Made by a program: the position numbers and the translations under genes. Positions 50,472-58,762 of a stretch of 64,000 bases of DNA are shown in pieces; the stretch's first letter is position 1, and every line of letters starts with the position of its first letter. The stretch is from Pyxidicoccus xibeiensis (GTDB taxonomy: Bacteria; Myxococcota; Myxococcia; Myxococcales; Myxococcaceae). Under the pieces are notes generated by a model. It searched no databases and was not told the origin of the DNA. It was given only the letters and a program-made list of their open reading frames with translations. The DNA lies in the NCBI RefSeq assembly GCF_024198175.1, contig NZ_JAJVKV010000001.1, positions 1,550,001 through 1,614,000 on the forward strand, given 5' to 3'.

Positions 50472-51443
50472 ATGCTCGACCTGCCTGAAGCCACCACCGC
50501 CCATTCGACTCCGTCGTGGCTCGTCCTGTTACTGCTCACAGTAATCGCCAGCTGTCGCGCGCCCACGCCGCAGCTCACACCGGCGAAGCAACCCGGCGCC
50601 CCGGAGCTGTATGGCGTGGGCCTCTTCACCACAGGCGCCTGGGACTTCTTCCTGGCCTTCTCCTCCGACCAGCGGCGCGTGCTCTTCGGCCGCGCCGATG
50701 ACGCCTTCGAGCGCTACGAGCTGTTCGAGACCCGGCTCGGCGAGGACGGGACGTGGTCCCAGCCCATCAAGCCACGCTTCGCGACCCAGTGGAGCAACGC
50801 GGACCCACACATCTCCCCGGACGGGCGCACCGTGTTCTTCATCTCCAACCGCCCACATCATCCCGGAGAGACGGAGCCACGCGCGAGCTACGACATCTGG
50901 TCCGCTTCTCTGCAACCCGACGGCGAATGGGGCGAAGCCACGCGCCTCCCCGCTCCGGTGAATGACGCGAGCCTCGACGAGTGGTCCCCTGCCGTGGCCG
51001 CCAATGGAAACCTCTACTTCGGCGGCGAGCGCGCCGGCACCCGGGGCGGCAGCGACCTGTGGGTCTCCCGCCTCGTGGACGGCGTGTACCAGCCTCCGGA
51101 GAACCTGGGCGACGCCATCAACACGAGCGCGCACGAGCTGGAGCCCTGGATTGCGCCGGACGAGCGCTACCTCCTCTTCAGCGCCCTGCGCCGCCCCGAT
51201 GGCCTCGGCGGGTATGACCTGTACCTCAGCCGCAGGCTCCCTGACGGACGCTGGGAGCAGGCACAACGGCTCGCAGAGGGCATCAACTCGCGAGCCAGCG
51301 ACTACAACCACAGCGTCACGCCGGACGGGAAGTGGCTCTACTTCAGCAGCACCCGCCCCTTCACCGGCACACCGCCCCTCCAGGGCATCGGCAGCGGCAC
51401 GGGCGACATCTACCGCGTGCCCATGAGCGTGCTCGGCCTGTGA
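50472..51443 (+). CDS. PD40-repeat lipoprotein
   Basis: A 323-residue lipoprotein ('LLLLTVIASC'). The mature part is a propeller of PD40/TolB-like repeats: 'NADPHISPDGRTVFFISNRPHHPG', 'EWSPAVAANGNLYFGGERAG', 'ELEPWIAPDERYLLFSALRRPDGLGGYDLYLS' and 'DYNHSVTPDGKWLYFSSTRP'. Such domains bind proteins or glycans. ATG at 50472 is chosen because the signal peptide starts near it; the frame is open further upstream but overlaps the AraC gene. Confidence 0.85.
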   Translation: MLDLPEATTAHSTPSWLVLLLLTVIASCRAPTPQLTPAKQPGAPELYGVGLFTTGAWDFFLAFSSDQRRVLFGRADDAFERYELFETRLGEDGTWSQPIKPRFATQWSNADPHISPDGRTVFFISNRPHHPGETEPRASYDIWSASLQPDGEWGEATRLPAPVNDASLDEWSPAVAANGNLYFGGERAGTRGGSDLWVSRLVDGVYQPPENLGDAINTSAHELEPWIAPDERYLLFSALRRPDGLGGYDLYLSRRLPDGRWEQAQRLAEGINSRASDYNHSVTPDGKWLYFSSTRPFTGTPPLQGIGSGTGDIYRVPMSVLGL

Positions 51444-51452
51444 GCCCCGGCG

Positions 51453-51980
51453 TCAGCCCTTGAGGCGCAGCACGTACGCCTCGAGGAAGACGCTCGGCAG
51501 CGACATGTCTCCCACCGGCTCGCGCACGTAGCCGCGCTTCATGTACATGCGCGCCACGCCCTCCGCGCCCTTGCGGACGTGGAGGCACACGGCGTCCATG
51601 TTCCACTTGCGCGCCAGGGCCTCGGCCGCGTCCAGCAGCGGCTTGCCCAGGCCCGAGCCGTGGTGGCGCACCGACGTGGCGAGACCGCGCAGGTCCGCCG
51701 AGTTCGGCAGCCACGCCTCGGAGCCCTCCGCGCCCGGAGGGAGGAGGGCCACCGTGCCCACCACCTCGCCGTCCACCTCCGCCACCAGCACCGTGGCCAC
51801 CTTGCGGCGCGCGGCCACGTCACGCAGCTCCGCCTTGCGCTGCTCGGTGTAGACGACCTCGGGGAGCTTCTTCGCGTACTGGGTGATGAAGGCCTCGACG
51901 AGCAGCTCTCCCACCACCGCGTCATCCTCGGGCCGCGCCTCGCGGACGAGGGCCCGGTCCGCCACGTTCCTGCTGTCCAT
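51453..51980 (-). CDS. GNAT-family N-acetyltransferase
   Basis: About 175 residues. Motif A is 'LRGLATSVRHHGSGLGKPLLDAAEALARKW' with the acetyl-CoA loop H-G-S-G-L-G, and 'VCLHVRKGAEGVARMYMKRGYVREP' carries motif B. The substrate is unknown. ATG 51980 ('MDSRNVADRALVREARPED') fits homologues better than ATG 51998. It is convergent with the PD40 gene, with 9 bases between stops. Confidence 0.87.
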   Translation of the reverse strand: MDSRNVADRALVREARPEDDAVVGELLVEAFITQYAKKLPEVVYTEQRKAELRDVAARRKVATVLVAEVDGEVVGTVALLPPGAEGSEAWLPNSADLRGLATSVRHHGSGLGKPLLDAAEALARKWNMDAVCLHVRKGAEGVARMYMKRGYVREPVGDMSLPSVFLEAYVLRLKG

Positions 51981-52034
51981 GCCCCCGCGCTCTAGCATGG
52001 TGCCGCGACGCGTGCCGCTCCCAAGAGGGGCCGC

Positions 52035-53282
52035 TCAGAGGTAGTCGCCGATAATCCAAGGAAGCTGCTCGCCCAGCTTCTGCAAGAGCCCGCGCCGCCT
52101 CCACCCCTCCCAGTGGATTTCGCGCGAGCGGACCAGGTCCTTCTCGAAGGCCCCGGCCAGCCGCGCGGCCAGCTCCGCGTCCTCCACCACCACCGAGCAC
52201 TCGTCCGACGTGCTCAGCGCCAGCGGGTCCATGTTGGTGGAGCCGATGACGGACAGCGAGTCGTCCACGAGCATCGTCTTGGCGTGCATCATGGACAGCT
52301 CGTACTCCCAGATGCGCACGCCGCCCTCGAGCAGCCGCTCGTAGGAGGCGCGCTGCGCCGCGTGGACCGGGGCGATGTCGTGGTGCCGCCCGGGCACGAG
52401 CACGCGCACGTCCACGCCCTGCTTCACCTTCTCGATGAGCATGTCGCTGATGGCGTCGGAGGGGATGAAGTACGAGTTGGCAATCCACAGCCGCTGCCTC
52501 GCCGCGGCGATGGTGAGCAGCGTCATCCGCCGGGCATCGGAGAGGTAGCGGCTGTTGGTGCTGGCGACGAAGCCGGCGCGCGCGTCGCCGGAGTACCGGG
52601 GCGCCGGGAAGTCCTCGGGCCGGAGGAAGTCGCCGCCGGACTCCTGCCAGTTCTGGGCGAAGGCCACCTGCATCTCGCGCACGGCGGGGCCCTCGACGCG
52701 GACGTTCATGTCGCGCCAGAAGTCCGGGCCCTCGGCGTCGCCGAGCCAGCTCTTCCAGATACCCCAGCCCCCGGTGAGGCCCACCTCGCCGTCGCGCACC
52801 ACCAGCTTGCGGTGCATGCGCGTCTTGATGCGCTGGGCATCCAGCGCGGCGAAGGCCCCCTGGATGGGGCGGTAGACGCGCGTCTCACAGCCGGCCTCGG
52901 TCAGGGCGGGCGCCACTGCCTCGAAGTTGATGCTGCCCAGCGGGTCCACCAGGATGCGGCAGGTGACGCCGGGCTGGCGTTGCTGGAGCGCGCGCACCAT
53001 CCGGTCCGACGGCTCGCCCGGCCGCCAGATGTAGCTGGCGATGTGGATGCTGGTGCGCGCGGCGAGGACCTCCTCCTCGATGGCGTCGAAGATGCGGCCG
53101 TTCTCCACCAGCTCCACGCGGTGGCCGGGCTCGAGTGACACGCCGAGCGACTGGAAGAACGCGAGCGAGCGCGTCTCCGGCCCGCCCCCGGGCAGCGAGC
53201 GCAGGCGCAGGTCATGCCGGTGGTTGGGAGCAGGGCACCCGGTGACCAGCACTGCGGCGAACGCGAACCAGGCCAGCTTCAC
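52035..53282 (-). CDS. Phospholipase D / cardiolipin synthase-like lipoprotein
   Basis: A 415-residue protein with lipobox 'AAVLVTGC'. Two HKD motifs, 'HRKLVVRDGEVGLTGGW' (about residue 156) and 'HAKTMLVDDSLSVIGSTNMDP' (about residue 335), identify the PLD superfamily, as in cardiolipin synthases ClsA/B. The two copies form one active site. Unlike ClsA it has a lipoprotein signal rather than two membrane helices, so it may act outside the cytoplasm on phospholipids, either host or prey. Confidence 0.9.
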   Translation of the reverse strand: MKLAWFAFAAVLVTGCPAPNHRHDLRLRSLPGGGPETRSLAFFQSLGVSLEPGHRVELVENGRIFDAIEEEVLAARTSIHIASYIWRPGEPSDRMVRALQQRQPGVTCRILVDPLGSINFEAVAPALTEAGCETRVYRPIQGAFAALDAQRIKTRMHRKLVVRDGEVGLTGGWGIWKSWLGDAEGPDFWRDMNVRVEGPAVREMQVAFAQNWQESGGDFLRPEDFPAPRYSGDARAGFVASTNSRYLSDARRMTLLTIAAARQRLWIANSYFIPSDAISDMLIEKVKQGVDVRVLVPGRHHDIAPVHAAQRASYERLLEGGVRIWEYELSMMHAKTMLVDDSLSVIGSTNMDPLALSTSDECSVVVEDAELAARLAGAFEKDLVRSREIHWEGWRRRGLLQKLGEQLPWIIGDYL

Positions 53283-53492
53283 CGCCGGAAGCTAAGCGCT
53301 CAGCGCCGCAGACGCACCTGTCCGCGGGCAGGGTCCGAACGGTTGTGGCGTCCGGCTGCGAACAGATGGACGCGGGGACACTGTGTGCTGGACGTCCCGG
53401 AGCCCGGGGAAGGGTGGAAGCACGCCCGGGGAGTGCACACCGTTCCCCGCCACCGTGCTCCAGGCCGGAGGACGTGCGGCCCGTGTGTGCCT

Positions 53493-54305
53493 ATGTTCCT
53501 GCCCTGCTCCGTCTCTCGCGCCTCCGTCACCGTGTCCGTGCTGCTGCTGGCGTACCTGCTGGCGCCTGCGGCGCATGCGGCCTCGGATGCGCCGCTGAGA
53601 CAAGCGCCTGGGGCCGCGCCGGCAGCTCACGCGGCCCCCGCAGCCGCTGGTGACGACAGGTCGGAAGACTGGGCGCCCACGGACAGTGGCGCTCACGACA
53701 CGGCGGACGGCCCCGCCGCCTCGGGCAGCGGAGGCATGCGGCCGCCGGGAATGAGTGGGCCCAGGCGTCCGGAGGACGAGGAGCGTCCCCTCTCCGCGGG
53801 CCTCTGGGCGGCGCACGGAGGGATGACCCTCCTTCCGCTCGCAGGTGTCTGGGGTGCGACGCGCGTGGGCGGGGACACGCGGCTGGCGGCCACGGCGTCG
53901 GAGACGGCGTCGGGGATGCTGCTGGGCTCGCTGACCATCGGGCTGCTCTTCTTCCGGCCGGTGGCGCCCAGTCCGGAGCGCTGGCTGGAGCTGGAGGTGG
54001 TTGCCTTCGGCGGTGGCCTCGTGCTGACACCACCGCTGGCCGCGCTCGGCACGTGGGGCGTGGGCGAGCTCGCATTCGGAGGAAGCAGGAACCGTGGTGA
54101 CGCGTACCTCGGCGCGCTCGGCGGCGCCGCGACGGGCGCGCTGCTCGGCGTCGTTGCACACGCGGTGCTGACGAAGCTCTCCGGACCGAATGCCCGCTTG
54201 AGGGCCGGGCGTGAGCTCATCGCGCTGGGCTTCATCGGCGCCGGTGCGACGCTCGGCTACCAGTGGGCCGGTGGAGGACGGCGCGCGGACGAACACGCGC
54301 GATAG
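53493..54305 (+). CDS. Membrane protein with signal peptide, unknown function
   Basis: About 270 residues. A signal peptide ('VTVSVLLLAYLLAPAAHAAS') is followed by a low-complexity Ala/Pro/Gly/Asp region (30-100) and four hydrophobic Gly/Ala-rich segments ('SETASGMLLGSLTIGLLFF', 'VVAFGGGLVLTPPLAALGTWGVGELAF', 'YLGALGGAATGALLGVVAHAVL', 'ELIALGFIGAGATLGYQWA'), as in small outer or inner membrane proteins. No family is recognised. The start is at 53493; the open frame upstream overlaps the divergent PLD gene. Confidence 0.68.
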   Translation: MFLPCSVSRASVTVSVLLLAYLLAPAAHAASDAPLRQAPGAAPAAHAAPAAAGDDRSEDWAPTDSGAHDTADGPAASGSGGMRPPGMSGPRRPEDEERPLSAGLWAAHGGMTLLPLAGVWGATRVGGDTRLAATASETASGMLLGSLTIGLLFFRPVAPSPERWLELEVVAFGGGLVLTPPLAALGTWGVGELAFGGSRNRGDAYLGALGGAATGALLGVVAHAVLTKLSGPNARLRAGRELIALGFIGAGATLGYQWAGGGRRADEHAR

Positions 54306-54488
54306 TTACACGCACGCCGCATGAAGCGCGCCGTGTCGCGCACACGCCGCGCGTGTGGCTTGCGCTGCATGCGCAGGCTTCCGATGGCGCTGCACTGGAA
54401 TGCGCAGAGACACAGCGCCTGTTGCCATCCGGTGACGCCAGCATGAGACTTCGCGTCGCAGTACGGACACCGCAACAGGAGACACACC

Positions 54489-54656
54489 ATGTCTGCTCGC
54501 AAGAACCTCCGTATCGCCGTGGTCCTCACCGCCGCTGCCGCCGTGCTCGGCCTCGGCGTTGCCATGACGCCCGCCTCGGCCTCGGCCGAGTGCCAGCCGC
54601 CCTGCTACAAGCACCCCATCACCGGGGAGATCATCTGCGGCACCCCGTGTCCGTAG
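54489..54656 (+). CDS. Small secreted Cys-containing peptide
   Basis: A 55-codon gene with ATG at 54489 and GGAG 7 bases upstream. The first 33 residues form a clear signal peptide ('RIAVVLTAAAAVLGLGVAMTPASASA'). The mature part, about 22 residues, is 'ECQPPCYKHPITGEIICGTPCP' with four Cys, suggesting two disulfides. Myxobacteria encode many such short secreted peptides of unknown function; a toxin or bacteriocin role is only a guess. It lies alone between genes on a short intergenic stretch. Confidence 0.72.
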   Translation: MSARKNLRIAVVLTAAAAVLGLGVAMTPASASAECQPPCYKHPITGEIICGTPCP

Positions 54657-54796
54657 TCACACCGCACACGGCTTGAAGCACCGGGGCCTCATCCGCGTCA
54701 CGCGGGTGGGGCCCCTCGCATGAGCGCCACGTGCGCATCGTCGGCATGACACCGGGCCAGTACGCCCGAGTCAGCTCCTGACGGTGGCGGTTCCGC

Positions 54797-55381
54797 TCAC
54801 GGTCCTGGCATCGTCGGCGTGCTTCCGTCGTGAATCACTCCTCCGTCCAGCCATGCTCGGGGGATGTCCGGTGCCGGCTCGCCCCAGGTGGCTCCCACTG
54901 GCGACACGGGACCTGGCTCACCTGCATCGATTGATGCTCCTGCGTCGGGAACCTCCGTCGCGCTCTGGGGCTCGCCATCGAAGCGGCGCCTCAGGATGCG
55001 GCCGTCGAGGCTGATGGCGTATTCAACTCCCGAATCCAATGGGAGCACCTTGAGGTCGCAAGCTGCGGGGTCCATGTCGATGCGGACGAAGATGATGTCT
55101 GCCTCGCGAATGACCCGGTAACGGTGCGCGGCTTGCCGCTCCCAGCAAGCACCGCTCCGGGAGGGCACGGGCAGGAAGTCGTCAGCAGCAACGCGGAGGG
55201 CCTGGAATGTCACGCCATCCAGGTCATGGATGATGCCCGACGCACCGACCCTCTGCGCGGGCTGCGAGAAGAACTTCGGGAAGACGATGGACGGGTCCTC
55301 ATCCAACGGACTCATGCGAGGCGCCGCATGCTTCGGACACCCAGAAGCCACAACGGCCAGCGTGAGGAGCAAACACCTCAC
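54797..55381 (-). CDS. Lipoprotein, unknown function
   Basis: A 194-residue protein with lipobox 'AVVASGC'. The mature part contains 'VGASGIIHDLDGVTFQALRVAADDFLP', a beta-rich stretch 'IIFVRIDMDPAACDLKVLPLDSGVEYAISLDGRILRRRFDG' and an Asp/Pro-rich tail. No family is recognised. It overlaps the end of the next gene upstream by 4 bases, so both are made together. Confidence 0.75.
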   Translation of the reverse strand: MRCLLLTLAVVASGCPKHAAPRMSPLDEDPSIVFPKFFSQPAQRVGASGIIHDLDGVTFQALRVAADDFLPVPSRSGACWERQAAHRYRVIREADIIFVRIDMDPAACDLKVLPLDSGVEYAISLDGRILRRRFDGEPQSATEVPDAGASIDAGEPGPVSPVGATWGEPAPDIPRAWLDGGVIHDGSTPTMPGP

Positions 55382-56130
55382 GGGGAACCTCCGAAGCAGG
55401 GAGCCCGGGTCTCCTCGATGGAGAAGTCGGTTCCGTCACCGTTCCACGTTACGCGCCCAGTCTGCTCACAACGCCACCGACCTCGCGTCTGGGTCCAGTT
55501 CATGATCTGCCCGGTCACGGGGACATATTGGTGGAATCCATCGCAGGTCGAATTCGACACGTCGTGGGAGTAGAACGCAACGACGGCGAGCCGGACAACG
55601 CCTTCACGTGTCCGGGTCTCGAAGCCATGCATGCTCCCCTTGTCGACGATGACGCGAATATCGCTCTTGGAGAGCATGCTTCCGTGGGGGTGGTTATGGA
55701 GGGCGAAGATGTACTTGATGCTGCTGGCAGGATGGCGTGGGTCCTCCACCTCGGAAGGCAGCACGCAGTTCTTGCTCCGGTTCAGCGGGTCGACCATCGA
55801 CTGGTCCGTCAGCTTGCTCACCAGGTACTGGTCGTCCGGCGTGTAATACACCCATGCGCAGTATTCGCTGGAGGTCCGCCAGAATGTACCGGACTCCTGT
55901 TGCCCCTGACGTCCCGCGCTCGCGTGAGGCTTCTCGAGAATCTTCTTGCAGGCAGCGAGCAGCGCGGCTGAGTAGCTCTCGAAGGGCCCGAGCATCGGCC
56001 CCGGTAGCTTCTCCAGGAAGGGCTGACCCGGCCCGGGCCTTACGACGTCAGGGTCCACTGCGCGGGGTGATACACAACCCAACGCAACCCCGAGCGCAAG
56101 CTGACAGGAGCGCCGCCATCCTGAACGCAT
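55378..56130 (-). CDS. Lipoprotein with JAMM-like His-rich motif
   Basis: A 250-residue lipoprotein (signal peptide with 'ALGCVSP'). 'KYIFALHNHPHGSMLSKSDIRVIVDKGSMHGFET' (about residues 144-175) resembles the JAMM/JAB metallopeptidase signature H-x-H-x(n)-S-x-x-D, but with one residue fewer than the usual spacing. Bacterial JAB domains act as isopeptidases or in toxin processing. If functional here it would be outside the cytoplasm, which is unusual. It is the first gene of a two-gene operon. Confidence 0.68.
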   Translation of the reverse strand: MRSGWRRSCQLALGVALGCVSPRAVDPDVVRPGPGQPFLEKLPGPMLGPFESYSAALLAACKKILEKPHASAGRQGQQESGTFWRTSSEYCAWVYYTPDDQYLVSKLTDQSMVDPLNRSKNCVLPSEVEDPRHPASSIKYIFALHNHPHGSMLSKSDIRVIVDKGSMHGFETRTREGVVRLAVVAFYSHDVSNSTCDGFHQYVPVTGQIMNWTQTRGRWRCEQTGRVTWNGDGTDFSIEETRAPCFGGSP

Positions 56131-56170
56131 GACGTCAGTCTAGCAGACGGCAGTGCCTTGGTCCCGCGCC

Positions 56171-57391
56171 CTACTCCGTCCGCATCGCCTCCACGGGGTC
56201 GAGCTTCGCCGCGCGCGCGGCCGGGTAGATGCCGAAGCCCAGCCCCACCCCGCAGCTCATCCCCAGCGACAGCAGCACCGCCCACATCGGCACCTCCGTG
56301 GGCAGCCCCAGCACCCAGCGCGCCAGGTGCGCCAGCCCCACGCCCAGCGCCACGCCCAGCACGCCGCCCGTCAGCGACAGCACCACCGCCTCCGTCGCGA
56401 ACTGCGCCAGGATGCGCCGCTTCTTCGCCCCCAGCGCCTTGCGGATGCCTATCTCCCGCGTCCGCTCCGTCACCGCCACCAGCATGATGTTCAGGATGCC
56501 GATGCCGCCCACCAGGAGCGACAGCAGGCACACCCCGAAGCTCGCCACCGAGATGACCTGGGAGATGTTGTTGAACATCTCCGTGGCGCTCTCGTTGGAG
56601 AACACGAAGAAGTCGTCCTCCTCCGTCGGCTTCAGCCCATGCCGCCGCCGCATGAGCAGCGTCACCTCGTCCTGCGCGCGCTGCACCAGCTCCGCCGAGT
56701 GCGCCTGGATGCTCACCCGGTAGTCCCGCACCCCGAAGAGCTGCTTGAACACCGACAGCGGCATCATCACGTTGTTGTCCTGGCCGCCACCGCCGAGGAA
56801 GCCGCCCTTGCGCTTCAGCGTCCCCACCACCAGGAAGCTGCGCCCCTGGATGCGCACCGTCTGGCCCAGCGCCTCCACCCCTGGAAACAGCGTGTCCGCC
56901 AGATCCGCGCCAATCACCGCCACGCGCCGGCCGTCCAGGTACTCCGTGTCCGTGAAGGCCCGCCCCGCCGACAGCATCACCGAGTTCGTCTGGAAGTACT
57001 CCGGCGTCCCCGCCCAGATGCTCACGCTCGAGCGCGACTCGCGCTGCGCCGTGGACACCTTCTGTCCCCCCTTCGAGTCCTCCGCCGCCGCCGTCAGCAC
57101 CGACGGCTGCTGGCGGATGGCCTCCAAATCTCCCTCGTTCAGCCGAGGCCGCTTCGCCAGCTGCGCCGGCGTCAGCTCGCCGCCGAAGGGCAGCCGCTGC
57201 ACCTGGAAGCAGTTGGTGCCCAGCTCGGACAGGCTCTCGTTCACCTGGTTGCGCAGCCCCTGGATGAGCCCCATCATCGCCACCACCGTGGTGGCGCCGA
57301 TGACGATGCCCAGCAACGTCAGGAAGGAGCGCAGCGGATTCGAGACGAACGTCCCGAACGCCAGCCGCAGGGTGTCCCAGAGTGCATTCAT
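56171..57391 (-). CDS. MacB-type ABC transporter permease 2
   Basis: A 406-residue membrane protein: one N-terminal helix ('NPLRSFLTLLGIVIGATTVVAMMGLIQG'), a periplasmic MacB_PCD domain (50-270), and three C-terminal FtsX helices ending 'GLGFGIYPAARAAKLDPVEAMRTE', the family signature. 'TERTREIGIRKALGAKKRRILAQF' is the coupling loop to the ATPase. Such permeases export lipoproteins, peptides or act in mechanotransmission. It follows permease 1 with a 15-base gap. No ATPase or MacA-like gene is adjacent in the window. Confidence 0.9.
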   Translation of the reverse strand: MNALWDTLRLAFGTFVSNPLRSFLTLLGIVIGATTVVAMMGLIQGLRNQVNESLSELGTNCFQVQRLPFGGELTPAQLAKRPRLNEGDLEAIRQQPSVLTAAAEDSKGGQKVSTAQRESRSSVSIWAGTPEYFQTNSVMLSAGRAFTDTEYLDGRRVAVIGADLADTLFPGVEALGQTVRIQGRSFLVVGTLKRKGGFLGGGGQDNNVMMPLSVFKQLFGVRDYRVSIQAHSAELVQRAQDEVTLLMRRRHGLKPTEEDDFFVFSNESATEMFNNISQVISVASFGVCLLSLLVGGIGILNIMLVAVTERTREIGIRKALGAKKRRILAQFATEAVVLSLTGGVLGVALGVGLAHLARWVLGLPTEVPMWAVLLSLGMSCGVGLGFGIYPAARAAKLDPVEAMRTE

Positions 57392-57406
57392 CGCCGCCCG
57401 CTCCCG

Positions 57407-58633
57407 TCACTCATGGCGGAGCGCTTCCACCGGGTCCAGGTTCGCCGCCCGCGCCGCCGGCCAGATGCCGAACAGCAGCCCCACCATCGCCGCGAAGCCC
57501 ACGCCGCCCACCACCGTCAGCGGCTCCACCGCGGCCGCCAGCGGCGTAATCAGCGATATCGTCCGCGCCAGCCCCAGCCCCACCAGCGTGCCCATGGCCC
57601 CGCCCAGCGCGGACACGCACGAGGCCTCCATCAGGAACTGCAGGATGATGGTGCGCTTGCGAGCCCCCAGCGCGCGCCGTACGCCAATCTCCCGCGTCCG
57701 CTCGCGCACCGACACCAGCATGATGTTCATGATGCCGATGCCACCCACCAGCAGCGTAATCAGGCCCACGCCCGTGGCCGCGCCGTAGAGCGCGCCCGTG
57801 AGCTGGGCGTACATGTTGGCGAGCTGCTCGGGGCGGTTGATGGCGAAGTCGTCCGGAGTCCCGGGCGGCGTGCTGCGCTCCCGGCGCAGCACCGCCGTCA
57901 GCGCGTCCTGCACGTCGAGCACGTGCTCCGGCGACGTCACCGCCACCGCGATGTTGGGCGAGTGCCGGTTGCCGTAGTGCGACAGGAAGGTGCGGAAGGG
58001 GATGGCCACCACCAGGTCCTGGTTCTCTCCGAGGATGGTGCCCTTGGCCTCCAGCGTCCCCACCACGCGAAAGGGCTTGCCCTCCAGGTAGATGCGGTGC
58101 CCCAGCGGGTTGAGGCCGGGAAAGAGCGTGCGGGACAGCTCCGCGCCGATGACCGCCACCGCCGCGCGGTGGTCCACGTCCGCCTGGGTGAGGAAGCGGC
58201 CGCTCTCCAGGACGAAGGAGGACACCGTGGAGTACTCGGCCGAGGTGCCCACCAGCGTCACCGCGTTGATTCTCCGGTCCAGGAAGCGCCCCTCCACCCG
58301 CTCGAAGAACACCGGCGCCGCGGCCAGCACGTGCTCGGACGCGTTCATGATGGGCTCCACCAGGTCCGCGGACAGATTCTTGCGGTTGCGGTACGCCCAC
58401 CAGTCCCCGTTCATCGTCCACGGGAACTTGGAGATTTGAATGGTGTTGGCGCCAATCTGGTTGAGCTGCTCCTCGAAGGAGCGGTTGATGCCCTGGATGA
58501 TGCCGACGATGGCCAGCAGGGTGCACACCCCCACGCCGATGCCCACCGTCGTCAGTACGGTCCGCAGACGGTTGGAACGGAGTGAGAGCAGCGCGATGCG
58601 CGCGCCCTCCCACACATCGACCCGGAAGCTCAC
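57407..58633 (-). CDS. MacB-type ABC transporter permease 1
   Basis: A 408-residue protein with the same layout as its neighbour: N-terminal helix ('NRLRTVLTTVGIGVGVCTLLAIVGIIQGI'), MacB_PCD domain and FtsX helices ending 'GLLFGIWPAARAANLDPVEALRHE'. The GTG start at 58633 follows GAGAGGT; longer in-frame starts lack a ribosome binding site. The two permeases are probably a heterodimer pair. Confidence 0.9.
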   Translation of the reverse strand: MSFRVDVWEGARIALLSLRSNRLRTVLTTVGIGVGVCTLLAIVGIIQGINRSFEEQLNQIGANTIQISKFPWTMNGDWWAYRNRKNLSADLVEPIMNASEHVLAAAPVFFERVEGRFLDRRINAVTLVGTSAEYSTVSSFVLESGRFLTQADVDHRAAVAVIGAELSRTLFPGLNPLGHRIYLEGKPFRVVGTLEAKGTILGENQDLVVAIPFRTFLSHYGNRHSPNIAVAVTSPEHVLDVQDALTAVLRRERSTPPGTPDDFAINRPEQLANMYAQLTGALYGAATGVGLITLLVGGIGIMNIMLVSVRERTREIGVRRALGARKRTIILQFLMEASCVSALGGAMGTLVGLGLARTISLITPLAAAVEPLTVVGGVGFAAMVGLLFGIWPAARAANLDPVEALRHE

Positions 58634-58762
58634 GTGATGACCTCTCCGCCCGGCGCTGGCGGGCACCCTGGCTACGCGCCAGCCACGGAGTGATTGCACG
58701 CGCCCCTTCCCGGGGCAATTGCGATGCCTTGGGCGAGCGGAATCCCGCCCCCAAGGACGCAC

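Noticed and set aside
49250..50632. Long minus-strand frame of 460 codons over the AraC gene
   Set aside because: Low-complexity Arg/Gly/Ala composition typical of a shadow frame in high-GC DNA; the AraC frame explains the region.
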